The translations under genes were made by a program, and so were the position numbers. From Pantoea cypripedii (lineage in GTDB: Bacteria > Pseudomonadota > Gammaproteobacteria > Enterobacterales > Enterobacteriaceae): a DNA stretch of 64,000 bases. The stretch lies in the NCBI RefSeq assembly GCF_011395035.1, contig NZ_CP024768.1, positions 2,765,286 to 2,829,285 on the forward strand. Direction: 5' to 3'. Shown here piece after piece: positions 7,328 to 15,390 of this stretch. A model generated the notes under the pieces. The model worked only from the letters and a program-made list of their open reading frames with translations, was not told where the DNA came from and searched no databases. The stretch's first letter is position 1. Each line of letters begins with the position of its first letter.

Positions 7328-7820
7328 TTAACACAAACACATAGTCATTGGATTACTCCAGCCATACTCAAAGCCCAGCTCATCGCAAATCGCACTGTCA
7401 TCATGTTTTTTCCGACATTTCCCGGAGCTCGGCAACAGACGTAGGCGGTATCGGAGCAAGTTGAAGTGCACCATGGGGTAAAACTTACTGCATGTTGGAT
7501 GTTTAGGCGCGCAAGGGTTTTAAACGCGCCCACCTTTCGGCGTCAGCAGCAGCAATGCGATAGCTCCCACCACATCATCCAGATGTACCACATGCGAGCC
7601 ATCACTTGAATCGGTTTTCCTGACAGGAAATTGTCCGGTGTGACGGTTTGGTCCAACTGGCACGGCAAGGCGCACGATGTCCTCGCTGCTACCCGGCAAA
7701 TCATGTAGCAGTTCTCCAGCGCCACCAGCATTTTACCGGCCACGGTTGCTGGCCGTAATGGCTGTGTTGTTTCATCATCCCCGCACCAAAACCATACACC
7801 AGGGTGAAATGATAACCTGC
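7275..7820. repeat. Left copy of a diverged direct repeat (yeeZ 3' region)
   Basis: This copy matches about 9191-9757 in the same orientation with frequent mismatches. The repeat covers the yeeZ 3' half plus about 50 bases of downstream flank. The divergence shows it is not a fresh duplication of the local sequence. Confidence 0.8.
7328..7820 (-). pseudogene. yeeZ: Frameshifted remnant of the 3' half of yeeZ
   Basis: This stretch aligns by eye with 9244-9757, the C-terminal half of the intact yeeZ gene, including the stop codon, the C-G-A-R-F... His-Asp region and the downstream flank. It carries many substitutions, at least two single-base deletions that shift the frame (for example near 7428 and 7710) and a nine-base deletion near 7590. 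The 5' half is absent. It cannot encode a functional protein. With the intact copy it forms a direct repeat bracketing gtrAB, which suggests that gtrAB arrived with foreign yeeZ-flanking DNA through recombination at this locus. Confidence 0.85.
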
Positions 7821-7890
7821 ATTAACAATCCCTTGATTCAGTTGCAGCCAAGTGTAAGGATCGGCTCCTCACTTGCTACAGAACATTGCC

Positions 7891-8250
7891 ATGCTGAAAC
7901 TCTTTGCAAGATACACATCGGTAGGTGTGATCAACACGTTAATACACTGGATCACCTTCGCCATCTGCGTCGAACGGGGTCTCCAGCAATCATTGTCCAA
8001 CTTCATTGCATTTCTCGTTGCTGTAACCTTCTCATTTTTCGCTAATGCCAAATGGACGTTCGGCTCAAATGCGACCACCATTCGCTACATCATGTATGTG
8101 TTCTTCATGGGAATGGTAGCGGTGATGATAGGTTCATATGCTGACAGAATGAAAATTAGCCCAGTGGTGACGCTGGTTGTCTTCTCAGCCACCAGCCTAG
8201 TATGTGGATTTATCTATTCTAAATACATTATTTTCAGGGAAGATAAATGA
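7891..8250 (+). CDS. gtrA: GtrA-family flippase for polyprenyl-linked glucose
   Basis: A 119-residue protein with four predicted membrane spans (about residues 10-28, 36-54, 70-88 and 95-113), matching the GtrA/DPMS family. Members move undecaprenyl-phosphate-glucose from the cytoplasmic to the periplasmic face for side-chain addition to O-antigen or other glycans. Family features visible are R-Y-x-x-V-G-V-I-N-T near the start and F-x-x-x-x-K-W-T-F in the middle. The ATG at 7891 gives the usual length; an in-frame TTG at 7873 is less likely. Its stop overlaps gtrB by ATGA, so the two are one operon. No third gtr gene follows. Confidence 0.9.
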   Translation: MLKLFARYTSVGVINTLIHWITFAICVERGLQQSLSNFIAFLVAVTFSFFANAKWTFGSNATTIRYIMYVFFMGMVAVMIGSYADRMKISPVVTLVVFSATSLVCGFIYSKYIIFREDK

Positions 8251-9173
8251 AAATATCTCTTGTTGTTCCTGTTCTTAATGAAGAGGAAGCACTGCCTGTT
8301 TTTTACGCTGCCATCCGCAATTTTCAGGGATTTGGCGATAATGATGTTGAAATAATTTTTATCAATGATGGAAGCACCGATAATACCGAGTCATTAATTC
8401 AGCAAATTGAAAAGACCGATCCCCTCGTTAAACATATTTGCTTTACACGTAACTTTGGTAAAGAACCCGCATTATTTGCCGGACTTGAATCATCAACCGG
8501 TGACGTGGTTATTCCTATCGATGTGGATTTGCAGGATCCCATCGATGTCATCCCTCGTCTTATCGCCAGGTGGAAAGAAGGGGCTGACGTCGTTCTGGCA
8601 AAACGTATTGATCGTTCGTCCGATAGTCACCTGAAGCGCAAAAGTGCTGAATACTTTTATAAATTTCACAACTTGATCAGCAAGCCGCAGATTGAAGAGA
8701 ATGTGGGTGACTTCCGCCTTATGTCTCGTGAAATCGTTGATAATATAAAACTTCTTCCTGAGAAAAATTTGTTCATGAAAGGCATTCTTTCATGGGTCGG
8801 TGGTCGTACTGCCGTCGTGGAATACAACCGTGCCGAGCGAGTTGCAGGTTTGACAAAGTTTAATGGCTGGAAGTTATGGAATCTGGCGCTTGAAGGCATT
8901 ACGTCGTTCTCCACTTTCCCTTTACGTGTGTGGACATATATTGGCTTTTTCGTCGCCGGGCTCTCATTCCTGTATGGTATATGGATGATTATTGACAAGC
9001 TGATTTGGGGCAACCCGGTAGCGGGTTATCCATCAATCCTCGTGTCAATTTTGTTTCTTGGTGGCATTCAGTTAATTGGTATTGGTGTACTGGGTGAGTA
9101 CATCGGAAGAATTTATGTCGAGGCTAAACAAAGACCGAGATATATTATTAGAAATAAAGATAAAAAATCATGA
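8247..9173 (+). CDS. gtrB: GtrB-family undecaprenyl-phosphate glucosyltransferase
   Basis: A 308-residue GT2 enzyme that transfers glucose (or a related sugar) from a nucleotide donor to undecaprenyl phosphate on the cytoplasmic side. The GT-A domain (about 1-225) has the V-V-P-V-L-N-E-E-E start, F-I-N-D-G-S-T-D and a D-V-D-L-Q-D metal/donor motif at residues 92-97. Two C-terminal membrane spans (about 228-250 and 265-290) match GtrB, as does the length (305-315). It is coupled to gtrA. The sugar cannot be read from the sequence, and no serotype-specific transferase (gtrC type) is next to it. Confidence 0.92.
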   Translation: MKISLVVPVLNEEEALPVFYAAIRNFQGFGDNDVEIIFINDGSTDNTESLIQQIEKTDPLVKHICFTRNFGKEPALFAGLESSTGDVVIPIDVDLQDPIDVIPRLIARWKEGADVVLAKRIDRSSDSHLKRKSAEYFYKFHNLISKPQIEENVGDFRLMSREIVDNIKLLPEKNLFMKGILSWVGGRTAVVEYNRAERVAGLTKFNGWKLWNLALEGITSFSTFPLRVWTYIGFFVAGLSFLYGIWMIIDKLIWGNPVAGYPSILVSILFLGGIQLIGIGVLGEYIGRIYVEAKQRPRYIIRNKDKKS

Positions 9174-9180
9174 AAATATT

Positions 9181-9221
9181 TTCACGTGTCACACGCTGAA
9201 AAATCGGCGGCGACACGTGAA
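9181..9221. terminator. Inverted repeat downstream of gtrB
   Basis: TTCACGTGTC (9181-9190) and GACACGTGAA (9212-9221) form a perfect 10-bp stem with a 21-base loop between the convergent gtrB and yeeZ genes. There is no long T-run, so termination efficiency is uncertain; it could also be an mRNA 3'-end stabiliser. Confidence 0.4.
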
Positions 9222-9757
9222 GGGGAACGTGAAATAAAGTGACTTAACCCAAAGGCATCGTCATGGGATCACTCCAGCTATATTCGAAACCCAGCTCATC
9301 GCAAATCGCCCTGCCGTCGATGCTTTTTCCGACGTTGCCCAGTGGCTCGGCAACAAATGTCGGCGCTGTCAGCCCAAGCTGGCGTGCCACCGTGGGATAA
9401 AACTCACTGCGTGCAGGATGTTTTGGTGCGCACAAGTTATAAACGCGCCCGCCTTTCGGCGTCTGCAACAGCAATACGATGGCTTCCACCACATCATCCA
9501 GATGCACCAGATTCACCACATGCGATCCATCACTTAAATCCGTTTTCCCGGCGAGAAAACGGCCGGGGTGACGGTTTGGCCCCACCAGCCCGGCAAGACG
9601 CACAATATCCACGCTGGTGCCCGGCAGATCGTGCAGCCAGTTTTCCAGCGCCACCAGCGTCTTACCGGCTACCGTTTCTGGCCGTAACGGGCTGCGTTCT
9701 TTCATCACTCCCGGACCCGGGCCATACACCGATGTCGAACTGGTGAAGATAATCCGC
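9191..9757. repeat. Right copy of the diverged direct repeat (yeeZ 3' region)
   Basis: This is the intact counterpart of 7275-7820: the C-terminal half of functional yeeZ and about 50 bases of downstream flank. gtrA and gtrB lie between the two copies. Confidence 0.8.
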
Positions 9758-10071
9758 GGGACTTTATAGGCCAGCGCCGTGTCCACCACGTTTTGCACCG
9801 CCTGCATATAGTCTTCGCCGCCCTGCACCGTGCGACTGGCGGGTAAAGTCACCACCAATGCATCCACCGACAGTAGCGTATTCAGATCATCAGCTTCGCA
9901 CTCAAGTTCCGGCGTCAGCACCAGCTGACACGCCTCAATACCGCAACGACGGGCCGCATCCACCCCATCCGGCGAGGTTTTGCTGCCCGTCACCTGCCAG
10001 CCGCGTGCCGTTAGCGCCATCGCCAGCGGCATGCCCAGCCATCCCAGCCCTACAATCGCGACCTTTTTCAT
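9244..10071 (-). CDS. yeeZ: SDR-type NAD(P)-binding protein YeeZ
   Basis: A 275-residue short-chain dehydrogenase/epimerase-like protein with an N-terminal nucleotide-binding motif (V-A-I-V-G-L-G-W-L-G-M-P-L-A), a T-S-S-T-S-V-Y-G active-site-like segment near residue 112 and H-L-D-D-V-V in the second half. The Y-x-x-x-K lysine is not evident, as in other YeeZ proteins, whose substrate is unknown. In Escherichia and relatives yeeZ lies just before the his operon in the opposite direction, exactly as here, so this is backbone. Its 3' end has a decayed second copy beyond gtrAB. Confidence 0.9.
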   Translation of the reverse strand: MKKVAIVGLGWLGMPLAMALTARGWQVTGSKTSPDGVDAARRCGIEACQLVLTPELECEADDLNTLLSVDALVVTLPASRTVQGGEDYMQAVQNVVDTALAYKVPRIIFTSSTSVYGPGPGVMKERSPLRPETVAGKTLVALENWLHDLPGTSVDIVRLAGLVGPNRHPGRFLAGKTDLSDGSHVVNLVHLDDVVEAIVLLLQTPKGGRVYNLCAPKHPARSEFYPTVARQLGLTAPTFVAEPLGNVGKSIDGRAICDELGFEYSWSDPMTMPLG

Positions 10072-10180
10072 ATCGACTCCTGGCTTCGCTACTCAAAGAC
10101 ATTTCATCTTAGTGCTGTCGTCTGTGTCAGACCAGCGCTAACTGTTTCGGGGGATTCCGGAAACTGACGTTAAAAAATTC

Positions 10181-10209
10181 TTGCCAGCCGACGTTATCTT
10201 CGTTAGGTT
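10181..10209 (+). promoter_or_regulatory. his operon promoter
   Basis: TTGCCA (10181-10186) and TAGGTT (10204-10209) are separated by 17 bases. The -10 TAGGTTAA matches the well-known enterobacterial his promoter, which also uses TAGGTT, and it lies 44 bases upstream of the leader peptide. Confidence 0.85.
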
Positions 10210-10252
10210 AATCAGCACGCAAATGAATACCCATTCAGCAACGGAATTTTTT

Positions 10253-10300
10253 ATGACACGCGTTCAGTTCAACCACCATCATCACCATCATCCTGACTAG
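10253..10300 (+). CDS. hisL: his operon leader peptide
   Basis: A 15-residue peptide, M-T-R-V-Q-F-N followed by six consecutive His codons (four CAT, two CAC) and P-D. Ribosome stalling on these codons when charged histidyl-tRNA is scarce controls transcription into hisG. The E. coli leader has seven His codons with otherwise nearly the same sequence; here one is missing and Asn replaces Lys. It lies between the his promoter and the attenuator. Confidence 0.95.
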   Translation: MTRVQFNHHHHHHPD

Positions 10301-10318
10301 TCTTTCAGGCGATGTGTG

Positions 10319-10343
10319 CTGGAAGACATTTAAGATCTTCCAG
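10319..10343 (+). promoter_or_regulatory. his leader mid hairpin
   Basis: CTGGAAGA (10319-10326) pairs with TCTTCCAG (10336-10343) across a nine-base loop. It sits between hisL and the terminator. The GGAAGA/TCTTCC arms are shared with the terminator stem, so alternative pairing can form an antiterminator. Confidence 0.7.
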
Positions 10344-10362
10344 TGGTGTGAGCGCAAAGAGA

Positions 10363-10395
10363 GCCCCCGGAAGATCATCTTCCGGGGGTTTTTTT
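10363..10395 (+). terminator. his attenuator (rho-independent terminator)
   Basis: An 11-bp stem CCCCCGGAAGA/TCTTCCGGGGG with a three-base loop is followed by seven T residues. It forms when the leader is translated fully and stops transcription before hisG. Confidence 0.93.
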
Positions 10396-10451
10396 ATGGG
10401 CTGACGCAACCCAACTGAGTTCAGACAGGATTGAATAAGAGGACAGGAACC

Positions 10452-11351
10452 ATGTTAGATAACACCCGTTTACGCATAGCTATGCAGAAATCTGGCCGTT
10501 TGAGTGATGAATCACGCGAACTGCTGGCGCGCTGCGGCATCAAAATTAACCTTCAGCAGCAGCGTTTGATTGCGTTTGCGGAGAACATGGCCATCGATAT
10601 CCTGCGTGTGCGCGATGACGATATCCCAGGCCTGGTGATGGATGGCGTGGTGGATCTCGGTATCGTGGGCGAAAACGTGCTGGAAGAAGAGTTGCTGACG
10701 CGCCGTGCCCAGGGAGAAGACCCACGTTACTTTACCCTGCGTCGCCTCGATTTCGGTGGTTGCCGCCTGTCGCTGGCGATGCCGGTTGATGCCGAGTACA
10801 CCGGCCCGCAATGCCTTGATAAGTCACGTATCGCCACCTCCTACCCTCACCTGCTGAAAAAGTACCTCGATAAACAAGGCGTCGCTTTCAAATCCTGCCT
10901 GCTGAATGGTTCTGTCGAAGTGGCACCGCGTGCCGGTCTGGCTGATGCAATCTGTGACCTGGTATCTACCGGTGCCACGCTGGAAGCGAATGGTCTGCGC
11001 GAAGTTGAAGTCATTTACCGCTCTAAAGCGGTGCTGATTCAGCGCGACGGCGAACTGAGCGGCGCCAAGCAGGAGCTGGTCGATAAACTGATGACGCGTA
11101 TTCAGGGTGTGATCAAAGCACGCGAATCTAAGTACATCATGCTGCACGCGCCGAGTGAGCGTCTGGAAGAAGTGATTGCCCTGCTGCCGGGTGCAGAACG
11201 TCCAACCGTACTGCCGCTGGCGGGTGAAGTGAGCCGCGTGGCGATGCACATGGTGAGCAGCGAAACGCTGTTCTGGGAAACCATGGAAAAACTGAAATCC
11301 CTGGGTGCCAGCTCAATTCTGGTGCTGCCGATTGAAAAAATGCTGGAGTGA
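10452..11351 (+). CDS. hisG: ATP phosphoribosyltransferase
   Basis: The first enzyme of histidine synthesis joins ATP and PRPP to phosphoribosyl-ATP and is feedback-inhibited by histidine. The 299-residue length equals E. coli HisG, and the sequence is recognisable throughout (R-L-R-I-A-M-Q-K-S-G-R-L start; G-A-T-L-E-A-N-G-L near residue 178, the PRPP-binding loop; C-terminal ACT-like regulatory domain from about 225). The ATG at 10452 with GAGGACAGG upstream is chosen over an earlier in-frame TTG at 10431. It is the first structural gene after the attenuator. Confidence 0.97.
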   Translation: MLDNTRLRIAMQKSGRLSDESRELLARCGIKINLQQQRLIAFAENMAIDILRVRDDDIPGLVMDGVVDLGIVGENVLEEELLTRRAQGEDPRYFTLRRLDFGGCRLSLAMPVDAEYTGPQCLDKSRIATSYPHLLKKYLDKQGVAFKSCLLNGSVEVAPRAGLADAICDLVSTGATLEANGLREVEVIYRSKAVLIQRDGELSGAKQELVDKLMTRIQGVIKARESKYIMLHAPSERLEEVIALLPGAERPTVLPLAGEVSRVAMHMVSSETLFWETMEKLKSLGASSILVLPIEKMLE

Positions 11352-11355
11352 CCGA

Positions 11356-12663
11356 ATGAGCACCCTGATGACCCCCATTGAGTGGCAGCAATGCAGCAGC
11401 GAACAACAGCAGGCGCTGTTAATGCGTCCGGCGATTTCCGCCTCTGACAGCATCAGCCAGGTGGTACGTGATGTGCTGGCACAGGTAAGAGAAAACGGTG
11501 ATGACGCACTACGTGAATTCAGTGCGCGCTTCGATAAAACGCAGGTGGAGAACCTGCGTGTCACCGCAGAACAAATGCAGGCAGCCAGTGCGCGTCTCAG
11601 CGACACCCTGAAGCAGGCAATGGCTGTGGCGGTGGGCAATATCGAAACCTTCCACAACGCGCAGCAGCTGCCAGCGGTAGACGTGGAAACACAACCCGGC
11701 GTACGTTGCCAGCAAATCACCCGCCCGGTGCAATCGGTTGGCCTGTATATTCCAGGCGGCTCTGCCCCCTTGTTCTCGACGGTGTTAATGCTGGCAACCC
11801 CGGCACGCATCGCCGGTTGTGGCCGCGTGGTGTTGTGTTCTCCACCGCCGATTGCCGATGAGATCCTGTATGCCGCACAGCTGTGTGGCGTGAAAGAAGT
11901 GTTCCAGGTCGGCGGCGCTCAAGCCATCGCCGCGCTCGCCTTTGGCACCGCCACCGTGCCGAAAGTGGACAAAATTTTTGGCCCAGGCAACGCGTATGTT
12001 ACCGAAGCCAAACGCCAGGTGAGTCAGCGTCTCGATGGCGCAGCCATTGATATGCCTGCTGGTCCCTCTGAGGTGCTGGTGATTGCCGATGCGGGTGCAA
12101 CCCCGGCATTTGTCGCTTCCGATTTGTTGTCTCAGGCCGAGCACGGCCCGGATTCGCAGGTCATTCTGCTGACGCCTTCGCTGGAGCTGGCCAACGGCGT
12201 TGCTGCTGCGGTGGAAGAACAGCTGGCACGCTTACCGCGTGCGGCCACGGCGCGCCAGGCGCTGGCGAGCAGCCGTCTGATTGTGGCTCGCGACCTGGCA
12301 CAATGTATTGCCATCTCCAACCAGTACGGCCCGGAGCACCTGATTATTCAGACCCGCACCCCGCGTGATCTGGTGGATGACATCACCAGCGCCGGTTCGG
12401 TCTTCCTTGGCGACTGGTCGCCGGAATCGGCAGGCGACTATGCCTCTGGCACCAACCATGTGCTGCCGACCTATGGCTACACGGCCACCTGTTCCAGCCT
12501 GGGACTGGCCGATTTCCAGAAGCGCATGACGGTGCAGGAACTGACGCCGCAGGGCTTCCTCGGCCTTGCCGCCACCATTGAAACCCTGGCCGCCGCTGAA
12601 CAGCTGGAAGCCCACAAAAATGCCGTTACCCTGCGAGTTGCAGCCCTGAAGGAGCAAGCATGA
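11356..12663 (+). CDS. hisD: Histidinol dehydrogenase
   Basis: This enzyme performs the last two steps, oxidising histidinol via histidinal to histidine with two NAD+, using zinc. The 435-residue protein has the family landmarks Y-I-P-G-G-S-A-P-L-F near residue 130, F-G-P-G-N-A-Y-V-T near 210 and the signature D-M-P-A-G-P-S-E-V-L-V just after. A-E-H-G-P-D-S and G-T-N-H-V-L-P hold the zinc/catalytic histidines. The ATG at 11356 follows hisG by 4 bases, so I reject the earlier in-frame start at 11305. It ends in an ATGA overlap with hisC. Confidence 0.97.
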   Translation: MSTLMTPIEWQQCSSEQQQALLMRPAISASDSISQVVRDVLAQVRENGDDALREFSARFDKTQVENLRVTAEQMQAASARLSDTLKQAMAVAVGNIETFHNAQQLPAVDVETQPGVRCQQITRPVQSVGLYIPGGSAPLFSTVLMLATPARIAGCGRVVLCSPPPIADEILYAAQLCGVKEVFQVGGAQAIAALAFGTATVPKVDKIFGPGNAYVTEAKRQVSQRLDGAAIDMPAGPSEVLVIADAGATPAFVASDLLSQAEHGPDSQVILLTPSLELANGVAAAVEEQLARLPRAATARQALASSRLIVARDLAQCIAISNQYGPEHLIIQTRTPRDLVDDITSAGSVFLGDWSPESAGDYASGTNHVLPTYGYTATCSSLGLADFQKRMTVQELTPQGFLGLAATIETLAAAEQLEAHKNAVTLRVAALKEQA

Positions 12664-13736
12664 GCCTGAATGTTGAAGATCTGGCCCGCGCCAATGTGCG
12701 CGCGCTGACGCCGTATCAATCAGCCCGTCGTCTGGGGGGGAATGGTGATGTGTGGCTGAATGCCAATGAATTCCCGTTGCCGGTGCCATTTGAACTCTCG
12801 CAGCAAACGCTGAACCGTTACCCGGAATGCCAGCCGAAACTGGTGATCGAGCGCTATGCCGCTTACGCCGGTTTGACCCCGGAGCAGGTGCTGGTCAGCC
12901 GTGGTGCAGATGAGGGTATCGAGCTGGTGATGCGCGCGTTCTGTGAACCGGGCAAAGACGCGATTCTGTTCTGCCCGCCGACCTATGGCATGTATAGCGT
13001 CAGCGCGGAAACCATCGGCATCGAATACCGTACCGTTGCGGCGCTGGATAACTGGCAGCTGAATCTGCCGGCGATTGCTGATCAGCTGGACGGGGTGAAA
13101 GTGGTGTATATGTGCAGCCCGAATAACCCCACCGGCAACCTGATCAACCCGGACGATATCCGCGCTCTGCTGGATATGACGGCCGGAAAAGCGCTGGTTG
13201 TCGCCGATGAAGCCTATATCGAATTCTGCCCACAGGCGACGCTGGCGGGCTGGCTGAAAGATTATCCACATCTGGTCATCCTGCGTACCCTGTCCAAGGC
13301 CTTTGCGCTGGCCGGTCTGCGCTGCGGCTTTACCCTGGCGAATAAGCCGGTGATTGATCTGCTGATGAAAGTGATTGCCCCCTACCCGCTCGCCACGCCA
13401 GTGGCCGATGTGGCCGCCCAGGCACTGAGCGATCAGGGTCTGGCACTGATGCGTGAACACGCACTGCAACTGAATGCCAACCGCAGCTGGTTGCTGGAAC
13501 AGCTGCCGCAGATTGCCTGCGTCGAAGCGGTGTTTCCAAGCGAAACCAACTACATCCTGGCGCGCTTCACCGATTCACCGAAAGTGTTTAAAGCCCTGTG
13601 GGATGAAGGCATTATCCTGCGTGACCAAAACAAAAACCCAGGCCTTGCGGGATGTCTGCGCATCTCCATTGGCACCCGTGAAGAATGCGAGCGTTTGATC
13701 GCCGCACTGCAAGCCTTACCCGTGGAGCAAGCATGA
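12660..13736 (+). CDS. hisC: Histidinol-phosphate aminotransferase
   Basis: A PLP-dependent fold-type I aminotransferase that converts imidazole-acetol phosphate and glutamate to histidinol phosphate. The 358-residue protein contains the cofactor lysine K213 in T-L-S-K-A-F-A-L-A-G-L-R and the N-N-P-T-G-N motif near residue 157. Start and stop overlap hisD and hisB by ATGA, giving tight coupling within the operon. Confidence 0.97.
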   Translation: MSLNVEDLARANVRALTPYQSARRLGGNGDVWLNANEFPLPVPFELSQQTLNRYPECQPKLVIERYAAYAGLTPEQVLVSRGADEGIELVMRAFCEPGKDAILFCPPTYGMYSVSAETIGIEYRTVAALDNWQLNLPAIADQLDGVKVVYMCSPNNPTGNLINPDDIRALLDMTAGKALVVADEAYIEFCPQATLAGWLKDYPHLVILRTLSKAFALAGLRCGFTLANKPVIDLLMKVIAPYPLATPVADVAAQALSDQGLALMREHALQLNANRSWLLEQLPQIACVEAVFPSETNYILARFTDSPKVFKALWDEGIILRDQNKNPGLAGCLRISIGTREECERLIAALQALPVEQA

Positions 13737-14800
13737 GTCAGAAGACCCTTTTTATCGACCGCGACGGCACCATCATCTCTGAACCCCCGGTGGATTTTCA
13801 GGTGGACCGCATGGAAAAGCTGGCTTTTGAGCCGAACGTGATTCCTGCCCTGCTGGCGCTGCAAAGCGCCGGTTACCAGCTGGTAATGATCACCAATCAG
13901 GATGGCCTGGGTACCGAGAGCTTCCCGCAGGCCGATTTTGACGGGCCGCATAATCTGATGATGCAGATCCTGACATCGCAGGGTATTCGCTTCAGCGACA
14001 TCCTGATTTGCCCGCACAAGCCGGAAGATAACTGCGACTGCCGCAAACCGAAAACGAAGATGGTGGAAGCCTGGCTGGCCGAGGGCGCGCTCGATATCGC
14101 TAACAGCTATGTGATCGGCGATCGCCACACCGACATTCAGCTGGCGCAGAATATGGGCATCCAGGGCTTGCGCTACGGGGCGGAAGGCGAAGACTGGAAT
14201 GCCATCCAGCAACGTCTGACCAAACGTGACCGCTACGCGCTGGTGAATCGCAACACCAAAGAAACGCAGATTAAAGTTGAAGTGTGGCTGGATCGCGAAG
14301 GCGGCAGCAAAATCAACACCGGCGTCGGCTTCTTTGATCACATGCTCGACCAGATTGCGGTGCATGGCGGTTTTCGCATGAATATCGATGTCAAAGGCGA
14401 TTTGTATATCGACGATCACCACACGGTGGAAGATACCGGACTGGCGCTGGGCGAAGCCTTGCTGAAAGCGCTGGGTGACAAACGTGGCATTGGCCGTTTC
14501 GGTTTTGTCCTGCCGATGGATGAATGCCTGGCGCGTTGTGCGCTGGATATTTCCGGTCGTCCACACCTCGAATACAAAGCCGAATTCAGTTATCAGCGCG
14601 TGGGCGATCTCAGCACTGAGATGGTCGAGCACTTCTTCGGTTCGCTCTCCTACGCCATGATGAGCACGCTGCACCTGAAAACCAAAGGCCGCAACGATCA
14701 CCACCGTGTGGAAAGCCTGTTCAAAGCCTTTGGCCGCACGCTGCGCCAGGCGATCCGCGTGGACGGTAACACCCTGCCGAGCTCGAAAGGAGTGCTGTGA
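13733..14800 (+). CDS. hisB: Bifunctional histidinol-phosphatase / imidazoleglycerol-phosphate dehydratase
   Basis: A 355-residue fusion typical of Enterobacterales. The N-terminal HAD phosphatase (about 1-165) carries the D9-R-D11-G-T nucleophile motif and a C-P-H-K-P-E-D-N-C-D-C-R-K-P zinc loop. The C-terminal dehydratase (about 170-355) has the G-F-F-D-H-M-L-D and D-D-H-H-T-V-E-D metal-binding motifs and their repeats near the end (D-H-H-R-V-E-S). The start at 13733 overlaps hisC by ATGA; the longer frame from 13685 is not the true start. Confidence 0.97.
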   Translation: MSQKTLFIDRDGTIISEPPVDFQVDRMEKLAFEPNVIPALLALQSAGYQLVMITNQDGLGTESFPQADFDGPHNLMMQILTSQGIRFSDILICPHKPEDNCDCRKPKTKMVEAWLAEGALDIANSYVIGDRHTDIQLAQNMGIQGLRYGAEGEDWNAIQQRLTKRDRYALVNRNTKETQIKVEVWLDREGGSKINTGVGFFDHMLDQIAVHGGFRMNIDVKGDLYIDDHHTVEDTGLALGEALLKALGDKRGIGRFGFVLPMDECLARCALDISGRPHLEYKAEFSYQRVGDLSTEMVEHFFGSLSYAMMSTLHLKTKGRNDHHRVESLFKAFGRTLRQAIRVDGNTLPSSKGVL

Positions 14801-15390
14801 TGAACGTGGTGATTCTCGACACCGGCTGCGCCAACCTGTCGTCGGTAAAGTGGGCGGTTGAACGCCTCGGCTATACCCCGGAAGTCAGCCGTGACCCGGA
14901 TGTGGTACTGCGTGCCGATAAACTCTTTCTGCCGGGCGTCGGCACCGCGCAGGCGGCCATGAACCAGCTGGAAGAACGTGATCTGATCGAGCTGATCAAA
15001 GCCTGTACCCAGCCGGTACTGGGCATTTGCCTCGGTATGCAGCTGCTGGGACGCGGCAGCGATGAGAATGGCGGCATCACCACCCTCGGCATTCTCGATC
15101 AGCCAGTCTCGCTGATGGATACCAAAGGCTTACCGCTGCCGCATATGGGCTGGAACCAGATCACCTCGCAGGCCGGGAATCACCTGTTCCGCGGCATTGA
15201 TGATGGTAGCTATTTCTATTTTGTGCATAGCTACGCCATGCCGGTAAATGCTAACACCATTGCCCAGTGCGAATATGGCCTGCCGTTCACTGCCGCATTG
15301 CAGAAAGATAACTTCTTTGGTGTGCAGTTCCACCCGGAGCGTTCTGGCAAAGCAGGCGCGCAGCTGCTGAAAAATTTCCTGGAGATGTGA
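14800..15390 (+). CDS. hisH: Imidazole glycerol phosphate synthase, glutaminase subunit
   Basis: A class I glutamine amidotransferase of 196 residues (same as E. coli) that releases ammonia from glutamine and passes it to HisF. The nucleophile C77 lies in G-I-C-L-G-M-Q; the His/Glu pair is in Q-F-H-P-E-R-S near residue 178. The ATG at 14800 overlaps the last base of the hisB stop (TGATG); the codon before it is GTG and could be an alternative start. Confidence 0.96.
   Translation: MNVVILDTGCANLSSVKWAVERLGYTPEVSRDPDVVLRADKLFLPGVGTAQAAMNQLEERDLIELIKACTQPVLGICLGMQLLGRGSDENGGITTLGILDQPVSLMDTKGLPLPHMGWNQITSQAGNHLFRGIDDGSYFYFVHSYAMPVNANTIAQCEYGLPFTAALQKDNFFGVQFHPERSGKAGAQLLKNFLEM

Noticed and set aside
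7677..8045. 122-codon plus-strand frame upstream of gtrA
   Set aside because: It covers the antisense strand of the decayed yeeZ copy and runs out of frame into gtrA; no domain or ribosome site is seen.
10274..10291. Run of six His codons resembling an engineered affinity tag
   Set aside because: It is the natural his operon leader peptide, confirmed by the promoter and attenuator around it.
12720..13469. 249-codon minus-strand frame antisense to hisC
   Set aside because: It lies wholly within hisC on the opposite strand, is rich in Gln/His/Arg as typical of shadow frames, and has no ribosome site.
13550..14704. Long open frame (384 codons) on the minus strand across hisB
   Set aside because: It is antisense to the well-conserved hisB gene; the frame is open only because of GC-rich codon bias, and the product has no recognisable domain.
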